This document shows, in pieces, positions 8,631 through 17,070 of a stretch of 40,901 bases of DNA; positions within the stretch are counted from its first letter, which is position 1; each line of letters starts with the position of its first letter. The position numbers and the translations under genes were made by a program. The notes beneath the pieces are model-generated. The model saw only the letters and a list, made by a program, of their open reading frames with translations. It had not been told where the DNA came from and made no database searches. This stretch comes from an uncultured Bacilli bacterium (lineage in GTDB: Bacteria > Bacillota_I > Bacilli_A > RF39 > UBA660), in contig CAKOOO010000006.1 of assembly GCA_934098665.1 (NCBI GenBank), positions 1 to 40,901 on the forward strand, in the 5' to 3' direction.

Positions 8631-10337
8631 ATGCATAAATATTTATTTAATATAAATTATAATAATAAGATTTTTTCTTTGTTTTTAAATGAGCAAAATA
8701 AAATATATTTTTTAATAAATAATAATGGTAAATATTTTTATCCAAGTTATGAAGAATATATTTATTTAAATAATATGTATAATGAAAAAAATTTTATAAG
8801 TTACCAGCCATTAAAAATAGAAGAAAAAGTAATAATTAAAAATACCGCTGTATCACTTGCTTTACTTACTGCATTAAATATATCAACTTTTGGAAGTAAA
8901 ACTAATAGGAAAATGACTATAAATAGTGAAATAGTAAGCACTCAAAATATTATTCAAATAACTTCTTTAGAAAGTTTAAATAGTATTATAGAATATCAAA
9001 ATATATCTTTAGAGGAAGTAATCAATACAATAAATTTAAATAAAAATATTTCTTTAGATGATAAAAAAAGAGCCATAACTTTAATAAATACGATATATAA
9101 TAATTATCCAGAATTTGATTTTCGTATTTTTAATGAAAATATGAAAACTTTAAAAATAGTAACTCTTTCTGATGAAGATATAATAGCAAAATTTTCTTCT
9201 TATATTGCAGGGTGTTATTATACAAATGAAAATACTATTTATTTAAGTAATAGCGCCACTGAAAAAGTTATTTATCATGAGCTTTCCCATACACTTTTTG
9301 ATTATTACCACGCTATTGGTCCTAATGTTTATTATCACTATAATTTAGAGGGTAAAGCATTATCTGAAGCAATGAATGCAAATATTACTAGTCTTGTTTT
9401 AAATGATGAATCTTATAAAATGGAAAAAGATGTATTAAATTATTTATGTTATTTTGCATCTTTTGATATTCAAAAATTTAATGAAACAGGTATAAATGGT
9501 TTGGTTAACACTTTAAAAAATAAATATTCGGATATAGACATTAACTATATTGTAAAAATTTTAGATGCTATGTTTAATACTAGAGTTTCTTTGGGCGAAA
9601 AAATTTATTTAGATGATATAAATATTTTAGATGAATTATTTAAGTATGCTTTAAAAGAAGCAAGTAATAAACAAAATAAATATGAACCTTTTGAAAAATT
9701 TGCTAATATTTTAAGAAATACTTATACAAAAGATTTACCTAAAAAATATTTTGAAATGTATAATGATAATTTAGAAAAAAATGGCAAAAGTATTATTTCA
9801 TATGATAAAGTATTAAATTATGGTGAAGGCGAAGAAAACTATACATATGCAAATGGTTATTTTCAAAAAGGTGACAGTATAAATAAAGAAGACTATTGCA
9901 CTGTAACAATTGATTATTCATCAGATTTATTTAAAATTTATGCACTTGCAAATATTTCTAAAATAAATGAACCTAATTTTGTAGATAATATTATAAAAAA
10001 TACTGAAGAAGTTAGTCCATATTTATATGAAGAAATTCCATTTTATTATAAAGGAAGATTTCTATTTGCAAAAAAAATTACAACTAACATGATGATTGAA
10101 ATTACAAAAGATGTTAATAATGAAGTTGGTTGCAATTTATATGAAAATGATGAACTAATTTACAATAGTAATAAAAGTAGTGTAAGTAAGAGTAATTTGA
10201 TTTATCTTTTAAATTATATAACTTTTGATAATAATTATATTAAAAGAATTGATCTAGCTTGCTATTTAACTAACGATTATTTAAGTAAATACCAAGAAAA
10301 TAATAATTTATATTTTCCAAATAATTTAAGCAAGTAA
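8631..10337 (+). CDS. Putative zinc metallopeptidase with HEXXH motif, membrane-linked
   Basis: The 568-aa product has a short N-terminal region of about 70 residues, a weakly hydrophobic segment at about 71-88 that could be a membrane helix or late signal anchor, and a long mainly helical region. HELSH at 216-220 is an HEXXH zinc site, and SEAMNAN with E246, 26 residues later, could supply the third ligand as in gluzincins. The rest is unlike any family I know. Predicted to be a surface or membrane-attached peptidase; this rests on the motif only. Cotranscribed with the 77-aa gene in front. A terminator hairpin overlaps the stop codon. Confidence 0.65.
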   Translation: MHKYLFNINYNNKIFSLFLNEQNKIYFLINNNGKYFYPSYEEYIYLNNMYNEKNFISYQPLKIEEKVIIKNTAVSLALLTALNISTFGSKTNRKMTINSEIVSTQNIIQITSLESLNSIIEYQNISLEEVINTINLNKNISLDDKKRAITLINTIYNNYPEFDFRIFNENMKTLKIVTLSDEDIIAKFSSYIAGCYYTNENTIYLSNSATEKVIYHELSHTLFDYYHAIGPNVYYHYNLEGKALSEAMNANITSLVLNDESYKMEKDVLNYLCYFASFDIQKFNETGINGLVNTLKNKYSDIDINYIVKILDAMFNTRVSLGEKIYLDDINILDELFKYALKEASNKQNKYEPFEKFANILRNTYTKDLPKKYFEMYNDNLEKNGKSIISYDKVLNYGEGEENYTYANGYFQKGDSINKEDYCTVTIDYSSDLFKIYALANISKINEPNFVDNIIKNTEEVSPYLYEEIPFYYKGRFLFAKKITTNMMIEITKDVNNEVGCNLYENDELIYNSNKSSVSKSNLIYLLNYITFDNNYIKRIDLACYLTNDYLSKYQENNNLYFPNNLSK

Positions 10338-10351
10338 TTGCTTATTTTTTT
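10327..10351 (+). terminator. Rho-independent terminator overlapping the stop codon
   Basis: A 7-bp stem TAAGCAA/TTGCTTA (10327-10333 with 10338-10344), 4-base loop and a 7-T tract. The last codons and stop of the HEXXH gene form the stem and loop. Confidence 0.8.
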
Positions 10352-11322
10352 ATATAAATGAGTTTATTATAATCTACATAATTTTTTAAAAGCTTATTAT
10401 CAATTAATAAGTCTTCGAGATTATTTAAAAGTTTTTCACTTACAATATGATCATCTAAAAAAGAATCTGCATCTTTATATCTTTTAACTATTTTAGCAAC
10501 ATCATTTAAGGATGTATCTGGGAATTGGGGAAGTATTACTTTTGCTATAGTCATTTCATTATTTTCTTTAGTAAATTTTAAACCTTTATCAATTGCTCTA
10601 ATAAAGCCATTTATGATATCTTCATTTTTTTCAATATAGCTTTTTTTAGCATAAAATGTTGTGTAAGGCATTTCTCCAGATAAACTACCAATGTTTGCAA
10701 GAACATATCCGTATCCCTCTTGTTCAAGTTTTAATGCGTTTGGTTCAAATAGATTTACATAATCACCAGTTTTACCAATAAATGCTCCAGTAAGTGATGC
10801 AAAGTCAATATTATAGTTTATATTTATTTTACTTTCATCAATATTCTCTTTTTTAAGGGCATTTAGAAAATTTAATGCTGGCATTCCTGACTTTCTTCCT
10901 ACTAAAATTTCTTTACCATATAGTTTTTTTAAAGAAAAGTTTTTTTCATTATTTCTTCCTAAAATAAATTGGCCATCTCTTTTAGTAAGACCTGAAAAAA
11001 TACGTAAATAATCTTTTTCATTTTTATCAAATATATATATGGCACTTTCAGCACCTGCAAAACCTATATCAGTATCCCCCGATAAAACAGCTGTACTTAC
11101 TTTATCAGCTCCTGGTGTTAAAATAAGTTCAAGATTAATATTTTCATCTTTAAAATAATCATTTTCAATAGCAACATATAATGGTGTATAAAATATTGAA
11201 TGAGTTACCTCGGACATTTTTATAGTTGTCAAATTTTTGTTATCTTCTTTTTTAGGTAAAAAGATAATTAAACCCATGATTAGAATAAAAAATAAAAGAA
11301 AAGTATAAAATATTTTTTTCAT
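10342..11322 (-). CDS. ABC-type substrate-binding protein, NMT1/SsuA-like
   Basis: Extracytoplasmic binding protein of the nitrate/sulfonate/taurine/pyrimidine-precursor group. The 326-aa product has an N-terminal membrane segment (about 5-24) without a lipobox Cys, then the typical TPLYVAxENxYFKDExI start and LTPGADKV and GDTDIGFAGAES motifs. RBS AAGGAGG lies 5-6 bases before the ATG. No ATPase or permease gene is adjacent, so it is an orphan here. Substrate unknown; thiamine precursor or sulfonate binding are typical of relatives. It is probably anchored by the uncleaved N-terminal helix instead of a lipid. Confidence 0.82.
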   Translation of the reverse strand: MKKIFYTFLLFFILIMGLIIFLPKKEDNKNLTTIKMSEVTHSIFYTPLYVAIENDYFKDENINLELILTPGADKVSTAVLSGDTDIGFAGAESAIYIFDKNEKDYLRIFSGLTKRDGQFILGRNNEKNFSLKKLYGKEILVGRKSGMPALNFLNALKKENIDESKININYNIDFASLTGAFIGKTGDYVNLFEPNALKLEQEGYGYVLANIGSLSGEMPYTTFYAKKSYIEKNEDIINGFIRAIDKGLKFTKENNEMTIAKVILPQFPDTSLNDVAKIVKRYKDADSFLDDHIVSEKLLNNLEDLLIDNKLLKNYVDYNKLIYIKK

Positions 11323-11345
11323 TAATCCTCCTTATACTTCTTTGT

Positions 11346-11410
11346 ATTATATGAACAAATTAAAATTTGTGTGAATTTGTGTTGAAAAAATTTTTTAAAT
11401 CACTTATACT
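11346..11410. promoter_or_regulatory. Divergent promoters with nested palindrome and direct repeats
   Basis: Plus strand: TTGAAA 11382-11387, 17 bases, TATACT 11405-11410, for the surface protein. Minus strand: TTCACA at 11375-11370, 18 bases, TATAAT at 11351-11346, for the binding protein. Between them lie the palindrome ACAAATT-aa-AATTTGT (11355-11370) and two direct copies of AATTTGTGT (11364-11372 and 11374-11382), 10 bases apart (one helical turn), which could bind a shared regulator. Confidence 0.55.
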
Positions 11411-11434
11411 TTAGTTATAAAGTAGGTGCCAAAC

Positions 11435-13087
11435 ATGAAAAAAATTTTTAAATTATTAACCGTAGGATTATTTTTATTTAGTAGTGCAGTAAATGCAAAA
11501 AGTATTCAAGAAACAAAGAAGATTAACGAAGATATTATTAAAAACCATAATTTTGCATACAAATATGTTAATCCAGAAAAAATGATTGATAAAAATTACG
11601 AGTGGTTTCAAAAAAATGAATATGATGGGTCAGTTTATACAAAAGAAAGAATTACTCATAATTTTTATGAATATATGTTTCGTGAAGACGTATATAATAT
11701 TATAGATTTTGATAATGTTGCTAATATAGATACCGCTTGTTATTTTATAGGGGAAGAGCGTTATAATCCTACATTAAATAAAATGGAAACTGTTACAAAA
11801 GATAACTGTGATATATTAATAAGTTATGAAAAGCAAGATGAAGGTAGCCAAGAATTTAATGTAGATGTAACATTTAAGGAAGTTACAGCGGATGAAAAAA
11901 TTATTGAGAAAGCTGGTAAAATTGAAGATAGTCTTTTTGGTACATTTCATGTAGCGGACATTGATATGATAAATCATTTAATTAATTATGAAAGTGATAC
12001 ATCAACATTTTTTTCTAATAAAAGAGCCGGAAAAGAGTTTTCAAAATTAAAAAATGTAATTGAAAAAAATCCTGATTTTGATATTACCGTATCTTTTGAA
12101 GAAACTAGAAGAGGTATTGCTTATACAGGAATTGCTGATGCCTTAACTTATATTAAAAAGAATGGCATTTATTATGGATTTACTTATAATGGCTTTTTCC
12201 AGTCGAATATGTATTATGTACCTGTAGGAACCTTGTTAGAAGATTATGGTAAAGTTTTAGAAGATAAGCTTATTAAATATGTTAATAATGATAATGTAAA
12301 AATAAATGTAACTTTATCTGATAATCTAACTGATTTTGAAGGTGCAATGGATGTTAGTGAAGTATTAAACTTTACAATGGGTTTAAAATCCAAAGAGTAC
12401 TACTCTTTAGTAAATACAAATTTTGAAAATGAATGTGCAAAATTAAAAAAATATCAACTAAATCAAAATTCATGTAATGAAAGCGAAGGCTTAATTACTG
12501 GTATCCCTTATGTACTTACAATTAATGATAAATCTTATAATATATTAGTTATTGAATTGCCTGAAAAGTATTTAGAAAGTACTGGTATAATTTCTACAGT
12601 AGATACAAAAACGGGAATTATTTTAAAAACAAAAGCAAGTAATGTACCGCTTGATGCAAGTTTAATAAGTGATAAATATAGTTTAACTAGCGAAGAATTA
12701 AAACTTATTGAAAATAAAGGTTATAAAAATGTTGATAGTTATTCACTAAAGTTATATTCAAGTATTTTAGATAAAATTATAAGTAATTTTAATGATGTTA
12801 CAAATGTATTAATTCCTTATGATGGTAGTGAAGAAGGGTTAGTAGTTTTGTATATTAAGGATGATGGAACTCTTGAAAAATATGATGTACAAATAGAGGT
12901 TATAGATAATAACAAATATATATCATTTAATACAAGTCACTTTAGTAATTATATAATTGCTAAAGAAAGTATTACAAATCCAAATACAATTGATAACGTG
13001 GGTATTTATTTTGGCCTATTTGTAGTAAGTGCTTTTGCTATAACTTATGCTATTATAAAATTAAAAAAAAATAATTTAAAAAGGTAG
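11435..13087 (+). CDS. Secreted surface protein with sorting-like C-terminus
   Basis: A 550-aa protein with a clear signal peptide (MKK, hydrophobic core, NAKS cleavage region at about 20-25). Near the C-terminus is TSHFSNYIIA, a motif common at the ends of Bacillota surface proteins, followed by the sorting-signal layout NPNTIDN, a hydrophobic stretch and a basic tail KLKKNN. NPNT resembles the NP(Q/K)T motif of class B sortases. The body is not recognised. ATG 11435 is chosen over GTG 11426 because AGTAGGTG at 11421-11428 serves as RBS. Probably cell-wall-attached by the sortase at 7499-8326. A terminator hairpin overlaps its stop. Confidence 0.8.
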   Translation: MKKIFKLLTVGLFLFSSAVNAKSIQETKKINEDIIKNHNFAYKYVNPEKMIDKNYEWFQKNEYDGSVYTKERITHNFYEYMFREDVYNIIDFDNVANIDTACYFIGEERYNPTLNKMETVTKDNCDILISYEKQDEGSQEFNVDVTFKEVTADEKIIEKAGKIEDSLFGTFHVADIDMINHLINYESDTSTFFSNKRAGKEFSKLKNVIEKNPDFDITVSFEETRRGIAYTGIADALTYIKKNGIYYGFTYNGFFQSNMYYVPVGTLLEDYGKVLEDKLIKYVNNDNVKINVTLSDNLTDFEGAMDVSEVLNFTMGLKSKEYYSLVNTNFENECAKLKKYQLNQNSCNESEGLITGIPYVLTINDKSYNILVIELPEKYLESTGIISTVDTKTGIILKTKASNVPLDASLISDKYSLTSEELKLIENKGYKNVDSYSLKLYSSILDKIISNFNDVTNVLIPYDGSEEGLVVLYIKDDGTLEKYDVQIEVIDNNKYISFNTSHFSNYIIAKESITNPNTIDNVGIYFGLFVVSAFAITYAIIKLKKNNLKR

Positions 13088-13107
13088 TTTACAATTACCT
13101 TTTTTTT
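13078..13107 (+). terminator. Terminator overlapping stop codon, with the next -35 in its loop
   Basis: A 9-bp stem AAAAAGGTA/TACCTTTTT (13078-13086 with 13096-13104), 9-base loop, T-run to 13107. The stop codon TAG is in the hairpin. The loop also holds TTTACA (13088-13093), the probable -35 of the next promoter. Confidence 0.75.
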
Positions 13108-13117
13108 GTGTTATAAT
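13088..13117 (+). promoter_or_regulatory. Promoter of the coiled-coil gene cluster
   Basis: TTTACA 13088-13093, 18-base spacer, TATAAT 13112-13117 with extended TG at 13109-13110. Confidence 0.6.
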
Positions 13118-13145
13118 TCTTATATGATAAAGGGTGTGAAAACAA

Positions 13146-14312
13146 ATGAAAAATTTAAATTCTGAAATGAAAAATTTACTTGACAAATTATACAATTTAA
13201 GAGGAGAAGACAGTCTAGTACTTGTTTCTATTGACAAAGAAAAAAATGAAGCTGTTAAAACTAAAGAAAGAACAAGTAAAAGAACAACTGAACTAACAGA
13301 GCAAATAGATAAATTAGAAAATGAAGGACAAGTTCTTGCTAAAGAAGGCGAGAATTTTAAAAGTGCTTTAGAAACTATAAGAAAAGATGATTTTGTTAAT
13401 GTATTAAGAGAATTAAATATTGCATTTGACCCAAATGAAATTAAAAGACAGTTAGATGTAAAACTTCCTAAAACACTTGAAGAGTTTAAAACTGAAAAAG
13501 AAAAAGCTGAAAAAGAACTTGTTTTAGTTGAAAATGAAATGAATAAATCAATAACTAAAATTGAAGAATTAGGTATTAGAAAAGATGAAGCTTTAACAAA
13601 TCAAGATAGATTAAATGAATATTTTAATCTTGCGTTAAGTGGAAATATTAATATAACTAGAGATGAGATAACTTCTTTATTAGAAAAATTTAATTTTACA
13701 GAAGAAGAACAAAGAGAAGCCGCTAAATTATTAATGTTCCCAGAGGATGGCTTATTTGAATATGAAAATGGATTGTCTAAAAATAAAAATACTAAAAGTA
13801 TAAGTGATGTTATAAAAGAAGCAAAAGAAGAACCTATACTTGAACCAGCTCAAGAAGAAAAAATTGAAACATTTAATTTTGATTTTAATTTATCATCTCC
13901 AGTAAGTGAAAATACAATTGAAAATTCTGCAAAAGAAGAAAAAACTGAAACGACTAAAGATGATTTAATAAAATTATTAACAGAACTTGGTTTTGATTAT
14001 TTAGATTTTACAAGTAATGATTTTGAAAAGATGCTTGCAAATTATGATGAAAAAGTAATTAGAGAAAATGCTGAATATATTAAATCACTAAATATTTCAC
14101 TTGATATATTTGCTGATAATGTTGAACTACTTTATGATAAAGAAATGAAAGAAAAAATAGAAAAGTTAGTTGGATTAGGTAAATTACCTCAAGATATTTA
14201 TTTAAATCCAAGTGTACTTACAAAATATGATTTAAATGGGTTAAATAATGCAATTGATGTATTAAATCAAAGTGGGCTTGATGCTAAAAGTGTCCCATTA
14301 ATTGCTTATTAG
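13146..14312 (+). CDS. Hypothetical coiled-coil protein, 388 aa
   Basis: No signal peptide or membrane helix, so cytoplasmic. Residues about 1-170 are charged, heptad-like helices, probably coiled coil. Residues about 215-265 are an acidic low-complexity linker. Residues about 270-388 are helical repeats with segments such as ENAEYIKSLNI and NAIDVLNQSGL. RBS AAGGGTG lies in front of ATG 13146. The next gene starts 12 bases after the stop and the third overlaps that one, so all three are one operon. Function not recognised; a structural or scaffold role is a guess. Confidence 0.75.
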   Translation: MKNLNSEMKNLLDKLYNLRGEDSLVLVSIDKEKNEAVKTKERTSKRTTELTEQIDKLENEGQVLAKEGENFKSALETIRKDDFVNVLRELNIAFDPNEIKRQLDVKLPKTLEEFKTEKEKAEKELVLVENEMNKSITKIEELGIRKDEALTNQDRLNEYFNLALSGNINITRDEITSLLEKFNFTEEEQREAAKLLMFPEDGLFEYENGLSKNKNTKSISDVIKEAKEEPILEPAQEEKIETFNFDFNLSSPVSENTIENSAKEEKTETTKDDLIKLLTELGFDYLDFTSNDFEKMLANYDEKVIRENAEYIKSLNISLDIFADNVELLYDKEMKEKIEKLVGLGKLPQDIYLNPSVLTKYDLNGLNNAIDVLNQSGLDAKSVPLIAY

Positions 14313-14324
14313 AAAGGATAAAAT

Positions 14325-15215
14325 ATGTACGATATAGTAGCAAAAATAAAAGCATTAGGTCTTCCTCAAGAGAATTATCAATATATACCAAAGTTTTATG
14401 CTGCACTTTCTAATGATTTAATTACTTTAGAGGATTTAACTACAAAAATTAATTATTTAAATGAAAAAGGTATTATGATAAGTAAACCTTCACAAATTAA
14501 AGTTTTAAGTAATTCTCTTGAATTTATTAAAACTCAAGTTGAGACTGCAGAAACTAAAGGATGTTTGGACATGTTTATAATAGATCCAAGTAGAATTAAT
14601 TCTCGTCAATTATTTAAAAGGATCGATTATTTAGCACAACTTGGTGAGCCACTTAAAAATGAAAATGGTAAATACAATAAAATTATTTTTGATAAAAAAG
14701 AGTTTGATAGAAAATATGGGGTAGGGTATTTAAATGAAAGTGTTCAAGAAATTGTAACTAATAATGTTGAAACAGTTGAAATACCTAGTAATGAGCCAAG
14801 TTTTATAGTTGAGGATATTAAACCTGAAAATCCAGTAAAAGATGAAAATAGTCAAATTATTCAAGATGTTCCTGTTGTAGAACAAATGGTAGAAACTGAA
14901 GAAGATAATCCTTATATAATGGCACTTTCTAAAGATCAAACAATAAGATTAGATGATGAAATGCTTGTAAAATATGAAGATATGACAGGTCATTTAAAAC
15001 ATGTATTAGAAAGTTTAAATTATGGTAGTGAAATTGATGAAACCAAAGCTAACAATTTAATTAAACTCCTTACAAGTGGAATAACTGATGCCAGAGAAAT
15101 TTTGTATTATACAATAACATTTAATAAAAATTTAACTGATGAAGAAAAAGTTAATATATATAAAGCTATCGATGAAGAATTAAAACTTGATGATGTAGTG
15201 GAGAAAACATTATGA
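14325..15215 (+). CDS. Hypothetical helical protein, 296 aa
   Basis: Cytoplasmic, acidic. The N-terminal part (1-130) has helical segments like TKINYLNEKGI and FKRIDYLAQLG, similar in form to the repeats at the end of the preceding protein. A proline/glutamate-rich linker (about 150-190) leads to a helical C-terminal domain. AGAAAGGATA precedes ATG 14325. The stop is a TGA within ATGA, so it is translationally coupled to the next gene and shows that TGA is read as stop. Function unknown. Confidence 0.72.
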   Translation: MYDIVAKIKALGLPQENYQYIPKFYAALSNDLITLEDLTTKINYLNEKGIMISKPSQIKVLSNSLEFIKTQVETAETKGCLDMFIIDPSRINSRQLFKRIDYLAQLGEPLKNENGKYNKIIFDKKEFDRKYGVGYLNESVQEIVTNNVETVEIPSNEPSFIVEDIKPENPVKDENSQIIQDVPVVEQMVETEEDNPYIMALSKDQTIRLDDEMLVKYEDMTGHLKHVLESLNYGSEIDETKANNLIKLLTSGITDAREILYYTITFNKNLTDEEKVNIYKAIDEELKLDDVVEKTL

Positions 15216-15499
15216 AATTTTTAGAAAAATTAAATTTTAGTAAAGATGATATTGATTATTTATTAGAAAATACTCCAGAAAAATTAATTGAACTTTTAAA
15301 AGAACAAAAAAAATTAGTAACTGAAAATATATCTTATTTAAAAGATTTAGGAGTTACTAATTATCAAGATATTTTCTTAAAATATTATGATATGTTCTTA
15401 ATGGATAATAGTAATTTTATTTCTGTATTTTCAAAATATGAAAAAGAAGATTTAATTGAAAAGTTAAACAAAAATATAAACATAGTAGAATTTTTATAA
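15212..15499 (+). CDS. Hypothetical helical protein, 95 aa
   Basis: A small soluble helical protein. It starts in the ATGA overlap with the preceding gene and has the segment ENISYLKDLGV, matching in form the ENAEYIKSLNI repeat of the first gene in this operon. It may be a separated repeat domain of the same system. No recognised family. A strong hairpin terminator overlaps its end. Confidence 0.65.
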   Translation: MKFLEKLNFSKDDIDYLLENTPEKLIELLKEQKKLVTENISYLKDLGVTNYQDIFLKYYDMFLMDNSNFISVFSKYEKEDLIEKLNKNINIVEFL

Positions 15500-15513
15500 C
15501 TACTATGTTTTTT
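15478..15513. terminator. Terminator between convergent genes, overlapping a stop codon
   Basis: A perfect 11-bp stem AAACATAGTAG/CTACTATGTTT (15478-15488 with 15500-15510), 11-base loop and a T6 run. A-rich on the left, so it can also work for the minus-strand phosphoesterase gene. Confidence 0.8.
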
Positions 15514-16288
15514 ATTTTGAACTTAATCTATATACATTAATTGAGGGTTTATTTAAAAGTCTTAAATGTGGCTTTTCTGTTCCAATACCAAATGAAATGT
15601 ACATATTAGTATTATTTTCATTATAATATGCATTAGAGTATATTCTTGCACCATCCTTTTTTATAAGTGCTCCCCAAAATGGTAGTCTTATTTGTCCACC
15701 TAAAGAGTGACCCGCAAAAATAACATCAATATCATATTTTTTTAAATTTTGAAATTCATCTGGTTTATGTAAAAGACCTATTACAAATGATGGAGTAATA
15801 TCATCTTCATTAGATAAAATGCTTTCATCAAAGTTATTTAAATCCATAATCTTAATTGGATTAATATCATCATTAAATATATAAGCATAATTTTTATCAA
15901 GAACATTAAAACCACATTCTATTAACATATTTTTAGTTTCTTCATTATCATGATCTCCTAAAACAGCATATTTATAATCAGCATTTATTTTTTTTATGTA
16001 ATCCTTTATATTATCGTAATTTTTATCATTTAAATTAACATCACCAGTAAATACAACAATATTAGGATTCTGATAATTAATACTATCTATTATTTTCTTA
16101 ATATCACTACTTTTTTCATAATAAAGCAAATCAGAAAAATGAACTATTTTAAATCCATTAAATCCTTGGGTTATTTTTTCACTTTTAATTTCATATTCAT
16201 TTATTTTTATACCTTTGACATTTATATATTTTGCATATAAGAAAGTTAAAGATAAAAATAAAATAATTATACATATAAATCTTTTCAT
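15512..16288 (-). CDS. Metallophosphoesterase-like protein with altered metal site
   Basis: A 258-aa protein with an N-terminal membrane helix (about 3-18) and the YaeI-like calcineurin fold layout. Motif I is IVHFSDLL (D53, but Leu55 where the family has His), motif II FTGD (D83), motif III GDHD at 111-114 (family GNHD), motif IV LLHKP (H174), and motif V GHSLGGQIRLP (H194, but Leu196 where the family has His). Both missing His residues belong to the same metal site. Function may be phosphodiesterase on membrane or cell-wall substrates, or changed. Its ATG overlaps the stop of the preceding CPBP gene (ATGA). Confidence 0.82.
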   Translation of the reverse strand: MKRFICIIILFLSLTFLYAKYINVKGIKINEYEIKSEKITQGFNGFKIVHFSDLLYYEKSSDIKKIIDSINYQNPNIVVFTGDVNLNDKNYDNIKDYIKKINADYKYAVLGDHDNEETKNMLIECGFNVLDKNYAYIFNDDINPIKIMDLNNFDESILSNEDDITPSFVIGLLHKPDEFQNLKKYDIDVIFAGHSLGGQIRLPFWGALIKKDGARIYSNAYYNENNTNMYISFGIGTEKPHLRLLNKPSINVYRLSSK

Positions 16289-16959
16289 ATAATCTCCGCT
16301 AAAAGAAGAATTAATATGGAAAACGCATTATTAAAAAAGTGAAAGAACATTGAAGTATAAATATTATCAGTATCATAATAAATATAACCAAGACCTATAC
16401 CTAAAAATGAATAAGGAAGTAAGAAGATAAGCTCTTTAGTTCCAGCACTTATTATATGCATTGAACCAAATAAAATTCCTGTTAAAATAGAAAAAACAAT
16501 CTTATTATTAAATAATTTTTTGAAATTTAATCTAAATAATATTTCTTCTTCGAAAGGAGCCATTATACACATTAAATAAATTGCAAAAACTAAATTTGTA
16601 TTTATAATATCACGGTTTAATTGTTCATTTGTAGCCACTATATTTCCCATATATTTATATATAATTATATTACATACATAAGTTATCAATAAACAAATAA
16701 GATATATTTTAAAACCTTTTTTTAAATATTTTTTATAATTTTCTTTAAAATCTTTAAATGAAGAAATTAAATCTTTTCTAAATATAATAAATAATATTAT
16801 AGCACTAAATAAATAAATTATTGAACTACATATATTGGGATGATTATTAAGTTTTATTTTTTTAAGTATTATTGTAAATAAATTAATTGAAATAAAGTAT
16901 ATAAAGAAAACAGCAATAACTTTTAATAAATTTTTAATAAATAATTTTATTTTGTCCAT
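16285..16959 (-). CDS. CPBP/CAAX-type intramembrane metalloprotease
   Basis: A 224-aa membrane protein with about seven hydrophobic segments. The family motifs are present: PFEEEILFR (Glu-Glu-x3-Arg), FGSMH and FFHFFNN, which supply the catalytic Glu and the metal-binding His residues. Members process prenylated or peptide substrates, or act in bacteriocin immunity. ATG 16959 is preferred over GTG 16968 since AGGTGA (about 16970-16965) then has proper spacing. Cotranscribed with the phosphoesterase through an ATGA overlap. An extended -10 TG-G-TAATAT lies at 16987-16979 on the minus strand. Confidence 0.88.
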   Translation of the reverse strand: MDKIKLFIKNLLKVIAVFFIYFISINLFTIILKKIKLNNHPNICSSIIYLFSAIILFIIFRKDLISSFKDFKENYKKYLKKGFKIYLICLLITYVCNIIIYKYMGNIVATNEQLNRDIINTNLVFAIYLMCIMAPFEEEILFRLNFKKLFNNKIVFSILTGILFGSMHIISAGTKELIFLLPYSFLGIGLGYIYYDTDNIYTSMFFHFFNNAFSILILLLAEII

Positions 16960-16978
16960 ATCTATCACCTATAATAAA

Positions 16979-16987
16979 ATATTACCA
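16979..16987 (-). promoter_or_regulatory. Extended -10 promoter of the CPBP operon
   Basis: TG-G-TAATAT on the minus strand, about 20 bases before ATG 16959. No clear -35. Confidence 0.4.
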
Positions 16988-17015
16988 TAATATTGTTATT
17001 CTTTCCAGTTTTTTA

Positions 17016-17044
17016 TTGAAAAAAAATTAGTAGTATGTTAAGAT
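17016..17044 (+). promoter_or_regulatory. Promoter of appendage block 1
   Basis: TTGAAA 17016-17021, 17 bases, TAAGAT 17039-17044 with TG at 17036-17037. Drives 17071-22769. Confidence 0.55.
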
Positions 17045-17070
17045 TTTAATAGTAGGAATAGGAGTGTATT

